Shown here: one piece after another, positions 6,948 to 15,636 of the stretch
Numbering within the stretch: position 1 is the stretch's first letter
Layout: the number at the start of each line of letters is the position of its first letter
IMG/VR virus record: IMGVR_UViG_3300024518_000876
Coordinates: 1-64,000 of that record
Direction: 5' to 3' (one strand)
Length of the DNA: 64,000 nucleotides
Source of the DNA: a virus
Position numbers and translations under genes: made by a program
Notes under the pieces: model-generated
Databases searched by the model: none
Seen by the model: only the letters and a program-made list of their open reading frames with translations
What the model was told of the DNA's origin: nothing

Positions 6948-6953
6948 ATTTTT

Positions 6954-8204
6954 TTAATTTAATTTATTTAGGCAATCTTGAACATCTGTACAATATATAA
7001 AATTATAATTTTGCACTTGTTCAAACATTTTATTTACCCATACTTTTTCTTGAGTATCTGCTGTCATAATGATAAATACTTTACCAATCTGACCGTTCTC
7101 TCTTAATCTTCCTAATCTTTGTATTAAATCTTTTTGTTTAGAGTAATAAGACATTAATATACAAGCATCTAAATCCTTTAAATTAGCACCTTGTTTTAGC
7201 TTTTTAAACGACCCAATGACTCTTATATAATTATTATCAAATGCAGTTCTTATTTGGCTGTTTTTAGCCTCAGAATTACGAGATGATACTGTATTCTTTG
7301 TCACTTGTAATAAAGAATCTATAGAGTTACCAAATATTATAACTTTACCAGTTAATTTTCTGATTATTTGTTTAGTAACTTCTATTTTAGAAGGTAAATC
7401 ATACAGAATTTTACTTCTTCTACCTGCTGCACTAGTAATTTTAATGCTTTTTTGATTCTCTAATTTTTCAATTCTTTTTAGATATGTTTTGTGGTCCTCC
7501 CCTTCTTTTTTATTATAATTAATTTCAGCATTTATATTATCTTTAAATACTTTATCCCAATATGTATATGCTTTAGCTTCAGTTTGCATAAAAGGCTTTC
7601 TAGCACTTCCTGCTTTAATACTTTTAACTGAGTCATCTAACTTATGATTAATTATATAGATGTCTAAATTTCTAGCTGTACCTTCCTCTAAACCCTGATT
7701 TAAATGATACTGATAACATATAGGCGCTACTTTAGATAAATAGTAACCTTTTGTTTTATTTTCTTCTTCATAATAAGTTTCAACATCTATTAAGGCTGAT
7801 AAACCTATAATAGCAGAAAAATCATTATTTTTATAGAATTGAGAATAGGCAGGTGTTAAGCTATCATGTATTTCATCAGCTATAACTAATCCTATTCTTC
7901 TTCCTTTCCACTTATAAACAGTCTGATAACATTCAAACTGTAGATTGTAATCTACTAATACGTTTCTATTAAATATTTCATTATATTTATTTATCTGCGC
8001 TAGTAAATCACGTTGTCTGTCAACTACTTCTGCCAAAAAGTAATGTACTACATTTTTATCTTTAGGCATTGTATATAGGGCATGTAGCCCAACAAAGGTT
8101 TTACCTAACCCGGTTATAATTTCACATGTACCATGCTTATCACTGTTTAACCAGGCAGATATAGCCTTTTGTTGAACTTCATCCTTTTTCTTAATACTAA
8201 TCAA
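6954..8204 (-). CDS. SF2 DEAD/DEAH-type helicase
   Basis: 416 aa. Walker A 'IITGLGKTF' near residue 35, a DEIH box in 'LVIADEIHDSL', and motif VI 'QRLGRLRENGQ' near residue 375 define an SF2 helicase or DNA translocase, comparable in architecture to phage UvsW-type recombination and branch-migration helicases. ATP hydrolysis on DNA is expected; the exact substrate is not visible. It ends the leftward replication operon. Confidence 0.85.
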   Translation of the reverse strand: MISIKKKDEVQQKAISAWLNSDKHGTCEIITGLGKTFVGLHALYTMPKDKNVVHYFLAEVVDRQRDLLAQINKYNEIFNRNVLVDYNLQFECYQTVYKWKGRRIGLVIADEIHDSLTPAYSQFYKNNDFSAIIGLSALIDVETYYEEENKTKGYYLSKVAPICYQYHLNQGLEEGTARNLDIYIINHKLDDSVKSIKAGSARKPFMQTEAKAYTYWDKVFKDNINAEINYNKKEGEDHKTYLKRIEKLENQKSIKITSAAGRRSKILYDLPSKIEVTKQIIRKLTGKVIIFGNSIDSLLQVTKNTVSSRNSEAKNSQIRTAFDNNYIRVIGSFKKLKQGANLKDLDACILMSYYSKQKDLIQRLGRLRENGQIGKVFIIMTADTQEKVWVNKMFEQVQNYNFIYCTDVQDCLNKLN

Positions 8205-8206
8205 TA

Positions 8207-8320
8207 CTAATTATTTTTTAATAGTAATATAACATTTTGTATTTCTGCTATTTCATCAGATCCAAGTCTATCACTCCAATCTAACATTTGTTGTAATTTT
8301 TGAATTGCTTTTTTATTCAT
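8207..8320 (-). CDS. Unknown 37-aa protein
   Basis: ATG 8320-8318, TAG 8209-8207. Starts MNKKAIQKLQQMLDWSDRLG, a likely single helix. It fills the space between nrdA and the helicase exactly, with 2-bp gaps on either side, which supports it being a real gene. No function known. Confidence 0.55.
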   Translation of the reverse strand: MNKKAIQKLQQMLDWSDRLGSDEIAEIQNVILLLKNN

Positions 8321-8322
8321 AA

Positions 8323-10047
8323 TTATCCTTCGCACATCTGACACTCAGAGTATAAGTCTCTTTGTTCAGAATCCGCTCTTAAAATACTTTCACTTCTAAA
8401 ATAGTATAGAGCTTTTAACCCTACTTCCCATGCAGCTATATGTACTTGATTAATAAATTTAGCAGGAGCATCTTGTTGAAATGCTAAGTTAATACTTTGA
8501 CCTTGGTCAATATATTTTTGTCTCAACCCTGCTTGTTTAACTAGTTCAAGTTGATTAATTTCCTTAAAGGTTTTAAATACATCCTTTTCTTCTTCAGATA
8601 GGCATCTAATATTTGCTACTGAACCTTTATCTGCAATAATTTGATCCCACACTTGGTGAATATCTCTTTCTTTACTTTGTAATAACTTAACTAACTCTGG
8701 ATTTCTTCTAATATGCAAACCCTTAGCATCATCATCTACATAGATATTAGCTGCTAATGGTTCTACACCCTGCGAAATACCTCCGGCAAGCTTAGCAGAG
8801 CTCCTATTAGGTGCAATAGCCATTAAAGTAAGGTTTCTACGACCTGTTCCTTTACACCATTCTGGTTCTCCTAATACTTCTCCTAATTCTAATGTAGCTG
8901 CTTCTGATTTAGCTTGTATATCTCCAAATATTTTATTAGTTAATCCATTAGCATATATAGAAACAAATGGTATATTTTTAGATTGTAAATAAGAATGCCA
9001 TCCTAATGTACCTAAACCTAGTGCTCTAGATTTTATAGCAAATCTTGTAGCATCTTCTATACCTTTTATATGCCTACTTCTATTTATGAAATCTTCTATT
9101 ACTGCGTCTAAAAAGTAAATAGCTAATTTAACAGTATTAGTATCTTTCCATTCGTCACACTTGTGCAAATTTAAAGAAGATAAACAACATACTAAGGTAT
9201 GATTAGGATCAGTTGGTAACATAATCTCACTACATAAATTACTATGATGTATTGTTAAATTATTCTTTTGCCAAAATCCTGGTAAGTTTTTATTTGCATT
9301 ATCTTTAAAGAATACATAAGGTTCACCTGTTTTAACTCTTTTCTTTAATGTTTCAGTCCAAAGTTTACGTTCTTTACCATTAGAAGCAATTACTTTGTGC
9401 ATAAAAGAGTCTTCTACTACTGCTCCTTGATGTATATTATGACATTGTCTATTAATATCTCCTTTAGGTTCTCTTATTTCTAAGAAATCTTCATAATCAC
9501 CATGATTTGTATTTAGGTACATTGCTACTGCACCTCTTCTGGTATCTCCTTGTTTTGAGGCTAATATTGTACTATCATAAGATTTAATCTGAGGAATAAC
9601 TCCATCTGCTTTACCTAATTCTCCATTTCTAATAAGAGCACCTGTAGGACGTACTAATGAAAAATCATAAGCAGTACCTCCACCACATTTAGATAACATT
9701 CTTAATTCAGTCTGTTTACGACCTAATTCAAACATATCATCTCCTACTTGTCCTGAAAAACAACTAATAGGTAATCCTTTATTTGTACCAAAATTAACCA
9801 TAACAGGAGTGGATGGTATTAACCACCCATTCCATAGTATGTTGAAAAATTCACTCTCTAACGATGCATCTTTTAAATAATAAGCTGCCGTAACTGCAAG
9901 TCTTTGATAACCTTGCTTAGGTGTTTCATTCTCCTGTAAATAACCACCTTTAATAGTAGTTAAATATAAAGGGTTATTACCCCATTCTGGATAGTCTTTA
10001 CCTGCTACCCATCCCATATCGCTCGCTAATTTATGAGTTTCTATCAT
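8323..10047 (-). CDS. nrdA: Ribonucleotide reductase class I, large subunit
   Basis: 574 aa, shorter than the bacterial protein (about 760) because the N-terminal ATP-cone is missing, so dATP feedback at that site is probably absent. Catalytic residues are visible: the redox Cys in 'LPISCFSGQ', the radical-site 'NLCSEIML', the paired tyrosines in 'ALYYFRS' and the C-terminal 'ECQMCEG' cysteine pair. With nrdB it reduces ribonucleotides to deoxyribonucleotides for phage replication. Confidence 0.95.
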   Translation of the reverse strand: MIETHKLASDMGWVAGKDYPEWGNNPLYLTTIKGGYLQENETPKQGYQRLAVTAAYYLKDASLESEFFNILWNGWLIPSTPVMVNFGTNKGLPISCFSGQVGDDMFELGRKQTELRMLSKCGGGTAYDFSLVRPTGALIRNGELGKADGVIPQIKSYDSTILASKQGDTRRGAVAMYLNTNHGDYEDFLEIREPKGDINRQCHNIHQGAVVEDSFMHKVIASNGKERKLWTETLKKRVKTGEPYVFFKDNANKNLPGFWQKNNLTIHHSNLCSEIMLPTDPNHTLVCCLSSLNLHKCDEWKDTNTVKLAIYFLDAVIEDFINRSRHIKGIEDATRFAIKSRALGLGTLGWHSYLQSKNIPFVSIYANGLTNKIFGDIQAKSEAATLELGEVLGEPEWCKGTGRRNLTLMAIAPNRSSAKLAGGISQGVEPLAANIYVDDDAKGLHIRRNPELVKLLQSKERDIHQVWDQIIADKGSVANIRCLSEEEKDVFKTFKEINQLELVKQAGLRQKYIDQGQSINLAFQQDAPAKFINQVHIAAWEVGLKALYYFRSESILRADSEQRDLYSECQMCEG

Positions 10048-10050
10048 ATA

Positions 10051-10251
10051 TTAGTATAAATTTGTTATAAAGTTAGTACGCATCCTTACTGCTTCTGCAG
10101 TGGTTGTAGCTAATCCAACATAGTAACTATTAGACTTTGAATTGTTTCTAACATTTACTCTTACTTCAAATTTTCCTGTAGCTTTATGCTTACTTATTCC
10201 TTTTAAGCCCGTATTAGTTGAGCGTATTTTTCTTGTTTTTTCCATCTTCAT
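10051..10251 (-). CDS. AP2-domain-like small protein between nrdA and nrdB
   Basis: 66 aa. 'GLKGISKHKATGKFEVRV' and a following 'YVGLATTTAEAVRMR' match the pattern of the AP2 DNA-binding fold, often attached to phage homing endonucleases. No nuclease motif remains here. Its place between nrdA and nrdB, a frequent site for homing elements, suggests a remnant or a stand-alone DNA-binding protein. Confidence 0.65.
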   Translation of the reverse strand: MKMEKTRKIRSTNTGLKGISKHKATGKFEVRVNVRNNSKSNSYYVGLATTTAEAVRMRTNFITNLY

Positions 10252-10264
10252 GTATTATTTTTTA

Positions 10265-11224
10265 TTAAAATAAATCCTCTTCCCAATCTTCATTTGGTTT
10301 ACTATAATTAGTTTCTCTGTTAACAAAGAAATCAGTCTGTTGTTCTCCAGACACTAATATGTAAAACCATTTCATTTCTTTAAATAGTTCATCGTCTACT
10401 TGATATATAGGTTCTAAATTCAACTCTACTAATTTCCTGTTAGCTCTATCAAGCATAAAATTTTTAAGTTGTTCTTTAGAAATGGTCTCTAGACCTTTAC
10501 CAGTAAATACACTGTCTATGTAATGAAATTCATTTTGTATAGCTAAATCTATACCTTGATATATTGAGTCTTTTAACTCTTTATCCCATATATCTGGGTT
10601 TTCTTCTATAATAGTTCTAAAAATCTTACACCCTGCTTCAGAATGCAATGATTCATCTCTAACTGAAAATATCATTTGTTGACCTACTCCAGTTAATCTA
10701 TTGCTTTTTCTAAATGAAAGCAATATAGCAAAGCTACTAAATAATTGTATACCTTCAGCTGCTGCACTGAATAAAGCTATAGATCTTGCTTTATCTCTTA
10801 ATGTACCAGTATTAGGTTCTACTTTCATTAGTATTCCTAACTTACGCATTGTAGCTTCGTCTTCTAAAAATTCTTCAAAATTATCTAGTCCTAATGAATC
10901 ATTTAAATAACTATAAGCTACTGCATGAATAGTCTCAAAAGCACCAAAAGTTTGTCCCATCATTTTAATTTCAGGAACAGGAAACCATTGTGGAATATAA
11001 GAACTCCAATAGTTACCTACTTGTGTTTCAGTTTGGGTAAATCCTTTTAGAATATTACCAATTGTTTGTTTTTCATCTTCATTTAAGTTTTCATTCCAAT
11101 CCTTAATATCTTGTGCCATGTTGATTTCAGTATGCAACCAATGTGCATTCTGTTGTTTAAACCAATAATCATAAGCCCATTGATATTGAAATGGTTTAAA
11201 AGCTATCCTTTCTTTATTTATCAT
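10265..11224 (-). CDS. nrdB: Ribonucleotide reductase class I, small subunit
   Basis: 319 aa. Di-iron ligands are seen in 'TQTETQVG', 'FETIHAVAYSYL' and 'VRDESLHSEAG' (ExxH). The tyrosine of AYSYL is a candidate radical carrier, but I cannot assign it with certainty. Pairs with nrdA just upstream; the C-terminal end WEEDLF is the usual type of tail that docks in the large subunit. Confidence 0.95.
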   Translation of the reverse strand: MINKERIAFKPFQYQWAYDYWFKQQNAHWLHTEINMAQDIKDWNENLNEDEKQTIGNILKGFTQTETQVGNYWSSYIPQWFPVPEIKMMGQTFGAFETIHAVAYSYLNDSLGLDNFEEFLEDEATMRKLGILMKVEPNTGTLRDKARSIALFSAAAEGIQLFSSFAILLSFRKSNRLTGVGQQMIFSVRDESLHSEAGCKIFRTIIEENPDIWDKELKDSIYQGIDLAIQNEFHYIDSVFTGKGLETISKEQLKNFMLDRANRKLVELNLEPIYQVDDELFKEMKWFYILVSGEQQTDFFVNRETNYSKPNEDWEEDLF

Positions 11225-11228
11225 TTAT

Positions 11229-11732
11229 TTATTTGTTTGTGCTACCAAACCCATTACTACCTCGCTCAGTAGTATCTAAGGCTTCTTCTAGCCATTCGCA
11301 TTGTTCTACTTTGTTTAGTACTCCTTGTGCTATTCTTTCTCCTAATTTCAATTTAACATTAAAGTTACCATGATTTACTAAGATTATATCCACTTCTCCT
11401 CTAAAATCTGAATCTATAGTTCCAGGAGAATTCATAATAGTAATACCTTGATTCCAAGCCATACCACTTCTAGGACGTACTTGTAATTCGTATCCTTTAG
11501 GAATCTCCATTTTAATTCCTGTACCTATTTTAAGCCTGTATCCAGGTTTAAATTCTACTTCAGTATTATCATGTGCAGAGATTAATTCTTCTCCCATTCC
11601 CATTCCTTCTATGTACCTACCTACTGCAATTATTTTAAAATTATTAATTATAAAATCAAAACCTGCAGATCCAGTGGTCTGATATGAAGGTAACTCTACT
11701 TTATCATTACATCTTAATACTTTTACTTTCAT
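11229..11732 (-). CDS. dut: dUTP diphosphatase
   Basis: 167 aa trimeric dUTPase. All motifs are present: 'GSAGFDF', 'RPRSGMAW', 'GTIDSDFRGEV', 'GERIAQGV' and the C-terminal 'GSNGFGS' flap. It hydrolyses dUTP to dUMP and pyrophosphate, supplying ThyA and keeping uracil out of DNA. An insertion near residues 35-55 makes it slightly longer than usual. Confidence 0.95.
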   Translation of the reverse strand: MKVKVLRCNDKVELPSYQTTGSAGFDFIINNFKIIAVGRYIEGMGMGEELISAHDNTEVEFKPGYRLKIGTGIKMEIPKGYELQVRPRSGMAWNQGITIMNSPGTIDSDFRGEVDIILVNHGNFNVKLKLGERIAQGVLNKVEQCEWLEEALDTTERGSNGFGSTNK

Positions 11733-12282
11733 TGTTTTTTTCTTTTAATTCAAAGGATTCATTAGATTTATAAACATAATCCCCTAATTCTGCATTACTA
11801 TTTATTTTGACTTTTAAATTCTTTTCTAATTCTTTCCTTAATGATTGCTCTTTATATAAAATTTGCTTAAGTTTCCTTAAAAACCCAATCGCGGCAGGTT
11901 TGTCTCCGTAGACATCTGTCCAAAATTCTAGTATTAACTCTTTGGCATCTTCCCCAAATTCTGAGTACTTACTTTCAATTAACTTATTATACTCTGTCAA
12001 GTATTCTTCTGGAAATTTAAATACATAAAGTACTTTATTACCAATATCTATTAACTCTACAAATAATTCATTTTTTGTAAACTTATGTTCATACTTAGTA
12101 AACTCAGGATTTTTAAAATCAAAGTCATGTAAAAGAAGTAAACAATTTGGATATTTATCATCCATATCAAACATAAATGTATTCTCTAAAAAAGGAAGAA
12201 AATCTTTATCAAACTCTAAAATTTCACTAAGTAGAGGTAACAAATATGTTTTTGATTTATTATATTTTATTTTTTTACTCAT
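11707..12282 (-). CDS. Unknown 191-aa protein
   Basis: 191 aa, starting MSKKIKYNKSKTYLLPLLS. The N-terminal half is rich in aromatic and acidic residues (FDMDDKYPNCLLLLHDFDF), the C-terminal half charged and helical. It overlaps dut by 26 bp and the nuclease gene by 8 bp, so translation is coupled in the operon. I do not recognise the family. Confidence 0.75.
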   Translation of the reverse strand: MSKKIKYNKSKTYLLPLLSEILEFDKDFLPFLENTFMFDMDDKYPNCLLLLHDFDFKNPEFTKYEHKFTKNELFVELIDIGNKVLYVFKFPEEYLTEYNKLIESKYSEFGEDAKELILEFWTDVYGDKPAAIGFLRKLKQILYKEQSLRKELEKNLKVKINSNAELGDYVYKSNESFELKEKNNESKSIKM

Positions 12283-13342
12283 CTACTACATTTATAAAGT
12301 TATCATTTAGTTCTTTATGTCCGTTAGATTCGTGAGTTAATTTACTTGTACTAAATACTTTATTAATCCAATGCCAAGCAATTAAATCTATAGTTTCATC
12401 TAATCCTGGGAAATAAATTCCTCTGTCAGTTGTAAACCCATTTAAAGCTGCTTTTTCCCACTTCTCTGTAAAAGTATATATAGCGGGTATTTTGTCAAAC
12501 CTAGATATATACACAAAATCAAATGGTAATACTGTATAACCTTCTATTTGTAACAACTTCATAACTTTATTAGCTGCAATTTGGTACAATTTAGCTTGTA
12601 TATAGTAGTTAAACGCTAATACACTGCTTAGAAATTGTCCTTCATTTTTAGCTCCAGTCTTTAAATCTTTAATAGCTATAGTTTTATTTTCATGGTCTAC
12701 TTGTACCATATCTAGATATGCTAAAAAGTCAAATCCACGGTAATTAAAAGTAACTTCAAATTGATAATGATTCTCTAAATCCGTATCAAATAAATGCTTA
12801 GTATGAGAATGTGTTCTCAGTGCATTTACAGTTAAATCTGCGTTATCTTTCTCTACTACTGTTATAACTTCTTTTCCTTCAGATAGTGCTGTATTATATA
12901 CATACGTTACAAATTCTTCAGTAAGTATTTTTTCAAGTCTTTTAGCAGGGTCTGTAGTTCTAACCCAGAGTCCTTCAGATGCATACAGTAATGCTTGTAA
13001 AAAGTTTTCATTTATATCTGTAATTTCTTCATCTACAATTGCTAATGAACTAATAATCTCTTTTGCAGATAAACTATTTAATACGTTATCTGCCACTACT
13101 CCTAAAGAAGCTGTTGGTTTTTTAAAATCATTAATAACATACTCGTCATTAAATCTTTCTTTTTCAAATAATAATAAATCTATTAATTTACCCATTTTAA
13201 TACCTTCATTAGAGATTTTCTTACGTTTCTCTAACACTGAAGGTCCGTTTTGTATAAATGAGGATACTCTACTTGCTGATAGTCTTAAATCAGAATTAGT
13301 TGAGTCCGATAGTAAATTTTCTAGTGTGCTTGCTTCTCCCAT
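12275..13342 (-). CDS. PD-(D/E)XK-family nuclease (RecB/Cas4-like)
   Basis: 355 aa. The active-site pattern is visible as 'FLAYLDMVQVD' followed by 'TIAIKDLKTGA' (D...D-x-K), with a later 'YYIQAKLYQIAA' helix characteristic of RecB-like nucleases. In phages such proteins act as recombination exonucleases. A RusA-like gene nearby and the RecA-fold ATPase at 23.7 kb fit a recombination role. Confidence 0.75.
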   Translation of the reverse strand: MGEASTLENLLSDSTNSDLRLSASRVSSFIQNGPSVLEKRKKISNEGIKMGKLIDLLLFEKERFNDEYVINDFKKPTASLGVVADNVLNSLSAKEIISSLAIVDEEITDINENFLQALLYASEGLWVRTTDPAKRLEKILTEEFVTYVYNTALSEGKEVITVVEKDNADLTVNALRTHSHTKHLFDTDLENHYQFEVTFNYRGFDFLAYLDMVQVDHENKTIAIKDLKTGAKNEGQFLSSVLAFNYYIQAKLYQIAANKVMKLLQIEGYTVLPFDFVYISRFDKIPAIYTFTEKWEKAALNGFTTDRGIYFPGLDETIDLIAWHWINKVFSTSKLTHESNGHKELNDNFINVVDE

Positions 13343-13613
13343 TCGCCCTTGTTTTATTTGTAATTGAACTCTCTATTGCATTAATTGTGTAATCATATAA
13401 CTTATTACATTCTTTAATTTGAGTATCAACTACTGGGTCTTTTAACCCATTAATTTTTAATTCTGTTTGTTGCCTATCTAGTTCCATTAACGTATTGTCT
13501 ATAACTAACCTAGCTGAGTTGTATTCATTACTATTTAAATAATTTACAAATTTCTCACAACGTTCATTTGTTAATATTTGCTTCGCAGCAGTTTCTATTT
13601 TTTTGTTTATCAT
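13296..13613 (-). CDS. Unknown 105-aa protein
   Basis: 105 aa from MINKKIETAAKQILTNE; the 15 upstream in-frame residues lie within the end of the RusA-like gene, so I prefer this Met. Helical, basic C-terminus (NGRSKHTRKFTIGLN). Overlaps the nuclease gene by 47 bp. No known function. Confidence 0.6.
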   Translation of the reverse strand: MINKKIETAAKQILTNERCEKFVNYLNSNEYNSARLVIDNTLMELDRQQTELKINGLKDPVVDTQIKECNKLYDYTINAIESSITNKTRANGRSKHTRKFTIGLN

Positions 13614-13614
13614 A

Positions 13615-14082
13615 TTAAAATATTTTAAGATAAACACCGGGAGCTTCCTTGTCCACACTGTACCATTTTACAGTTCTAATGTTATCTTCTGTTGGTAATT
13701 CGCCATCTATTGACATTGGTACAGGGTATATTCTACTAACATCATCATCTTCAATAAAATCATGTGCTGTTAATAAATCAAATATAATCTCTGTACTATT
13801 TCCAAAATCAAATAGTCGCTTACTCTTTCTTACTTGGTGAAATCCTAAGAAAATAGGGTTTCCCTTATCTCCTCTCATTTCATCCCATTCCGCCCTTAAT
13901 TGTTCAAATTTATTGGGTCTAGTCTTATCTACGTAGCCTTTTACTGTCTTTCTAGTAGAACTAAACGCTTGTATTCCTAAACTCCTAATAAACCTATTAA
14001 CAGTAGGGGAACTGAATATTCCCCTAGCTGTTTTTACTTTTGAATTCTTTAGAGAAGGTACATTTCCTTCTATAAATATCAT
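13615..14082 (-). CDS. RusA-like Holliday junction resolvase
   Basis: 155 aa from MIFIEGNVPSLKNSKV. RusA-type enzymes start with an 'IxGxxPSxKNS' strand and carry clustered aspartates; here 'LLTAHDFIEDDDVSRI' matches the metal-binding DxxxxDD part. It would cut branched DNA during replication or before packaging. The longer upstream reading (29 more residues) overlaps the radical SAM gene and lacks family similarity. Confidence 0.7.
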   Translation of the reverse strand: MIFIEGNVPSLKNSKVKTARGIFSSPTVNRFIRSLGIQAFSSTRKTVKGYVDKTRPNKFEQLRAEWDEMRGDKGNPIFLGFHQVRKSKRLFDFGNSTEIIFDLLTAHDFIEDDDVSRIYPVPMSIDGELPTEDNIRTVKWYSVDKEAPGVYLKIF

Positions 14083-14107
14083 TAATTTATTCTTCTCATA
14101 GTTTTTA

Positions 14108-14941
14108 TTAAAATATGTATCTAATAGTATTATAATCAAAGAAATCTGTGTATTCACTCTTAAATACATAAATTGCTTTTGCTTTGTATTCTAAAGGGTA
14201 TCTCATAACACCCATTTTATTTTTAACTTGATTAGCTTTAAACATCATTTCTGAAGCCAAGCCATTTACTCTTTTCATCTGCATAGGATGATTAGTTAAA
14301 AATATTACCTCACATTTATTTTCTCCCGCTATTTTATTTACTTGTTTAAAAAGCTTTCTATACTCTTTTCTAAAGTCTTTATAAATAATAACTGGTGAGT
14401 AATTAATGTGTACTTCCCAACCTAAATCTTTAAGTCTGTTTATATCGTGTATCCTAGACTTTATACTTTGCATTCTAGGTTCTAATATGTTTGAGTATGT
14501 TTGTGGCATAATACTAACCCTAACTCTAGGTTTCTTAATGAAATGATTTACATCTAACTTTAACAAGCTAGGATACTTTGTAGCCATAGTTGTGTTAATT
14601 TCAGGATGATCATCATACATTTTAAGATAGTCTATTAAAGGTATAGGACAATGCTTCTGCATAAGTATTAAATCTGTATTACATGCAACATCTACCATTT
14701 TGTAAACAGGATCTTGTTGGTCTGGTAGTTTTACGTAAGTTTTTGCCCACTCAAACACAGAAGATACAATATCCATTACATTAGTATTTACAAACACTCT
14801 TTTTCCATTATACCTAGACATATAACAATAAGTGTTAACACAACCTCCAAAACAACCATAGATTAGATTTGGAGCAATTGAGTTAGCACTATTGTTATTA
14901 GGTTTGGTAACTAAACTTTTTGTTACTTGGTATTTAATCAT
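14108..14941 (-). CDS. Radical SAM protein (spore photoproduct lyase-like)
   Basis: 277 aa. 'LIYGCFGGCVNTYCYMSR' near residue 30 supplies three cysteines for a 4Fe-4S cluster, but spaced CX3CX4C rather than the usual CX3CX2C. The rest (RVSIMPQTYSNILEP, GWEVHINYSPVI) is consistent with the TIM-barrel of SPL-type radical SAM proteins. It directly follows the UDG-like gene in the operon. Substrate unknown; DNA repair or base modification are possibilities. Confidence 0.7.
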   Translation of the reverse strand: MIKYQVTKSLVTKPNNNSANSIAPNLIYGCFGGCVNTYCYMSRYNGKRVFVNTNVMDIVSSVFEWAKTYVKLPDQQDPVYKMVDVACNTDLILMQKHCPIPLIDYLKMYDDHPEINTTMATKYPSLLKLDVNHFIKKPRVRVSIMPQTYSNILEPRMQSIKSRIHDINRLKDLGWEVHINYSPVIIYKDFRKEYRKLFKQVNKIAGENKCEVIFLTNHPMQMKRVNGLASEMMFKANQVKNKMGVMRYPLEYKAKAIYVFKSEYTDFFDYNTIRYIF

Positions 14942-15636
14942 TACCAGTTAATAATATACTCTTTTCCATTATTTTTTTCTATTATTTTGTTAATAGTGTT
15001 AAAATGAGGACAATTCCAATCTCTACCCTTTCTTTTAGCTGTAGCAGGTTTTTCATACTTTAAAACATAATGATTGTTAGTATTTACCATTTCTACAAAA
15101 GGTTGCAAAGACCTCCCAATAAACAAAAAAATTACACCTGTACTGTACATATTTATAACTTCAAATACTTTTTCAGTAAAGTGTCTCCAATGTTTATTGT
15201 GGCTATTAGGCTTGTCTTTTTCTACGGTCAAAGCAGTATTTAAAAGTAATACACCTTGACTTGCCCATTTTTCTAAATCATAATCCATAAAGTATAAACC
15301 ATCTTTACATTTTTTCTCAATACAATGCTCTATATCTATTAATGTAGGATGTATTTCTTTATTGACACTCTCATTATTAGCAAATGCTAATCCGGTAGCT
15401 GACCCATCTGTATAAGGATGAGAATTTACTATAACTACCTTTAGGTCATTGAACTGAGTAAGCTTAAATGCTTTAAACATGTCTGACTTATTAGGATATA
15501 CATGAAAAAATGCATATCTTTTTTGTAAAAAATTAGACATATTATTAACCCAATTTTCTCTGAGAGAGACTTGAGCTAATTTTTTAGCCCAATCTCCCAT
15601 TTCTAGTGTGTTTATAAAATTATAAGACTTCTTCAT
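14941..15636 (-). CDS. Uracil-DNA glycosylase homologue without catalytic residues
   Basis: 231 aa, family 1 UDG fold. 'VVIVNSHPYTDGSATGLAF' aligns with the water-activating loop GQDPYHGPGQAHGLAF, and 'GVLLLNTALTV' with LLLNTVLTV. The catalytic Asp of GQDPYH is replaced by His, and the HPSPLS loop is replaced by KPATAK, removing the catalytic His. 'NCPHF' matches the end of the motif. It may bind uracil or a modified base without excision, or use a changed mechanism. Confidence 0.8.
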   Translation of the reverse strand: MKKSYNFINTLEMGDWAKKLAQVSLRENWVNNMSNFLQKRYAFFHVYPNKSDMFKAFKLTQFNDLKVVIVNSHPYTDGSATGLAFANNESVNKEIHPTLIDIEHCIEKKCKDGLYFMDYDLEKWASQGVLLLNTALTVEKDKPNSHNKHWRHFTEKVFEVINMYSTGVIFLFIGRSLQPFVEMVNTNNHYVLKYEKPATAKRKGRDWNCPHFNTINKIIEKNNGKEYIINW

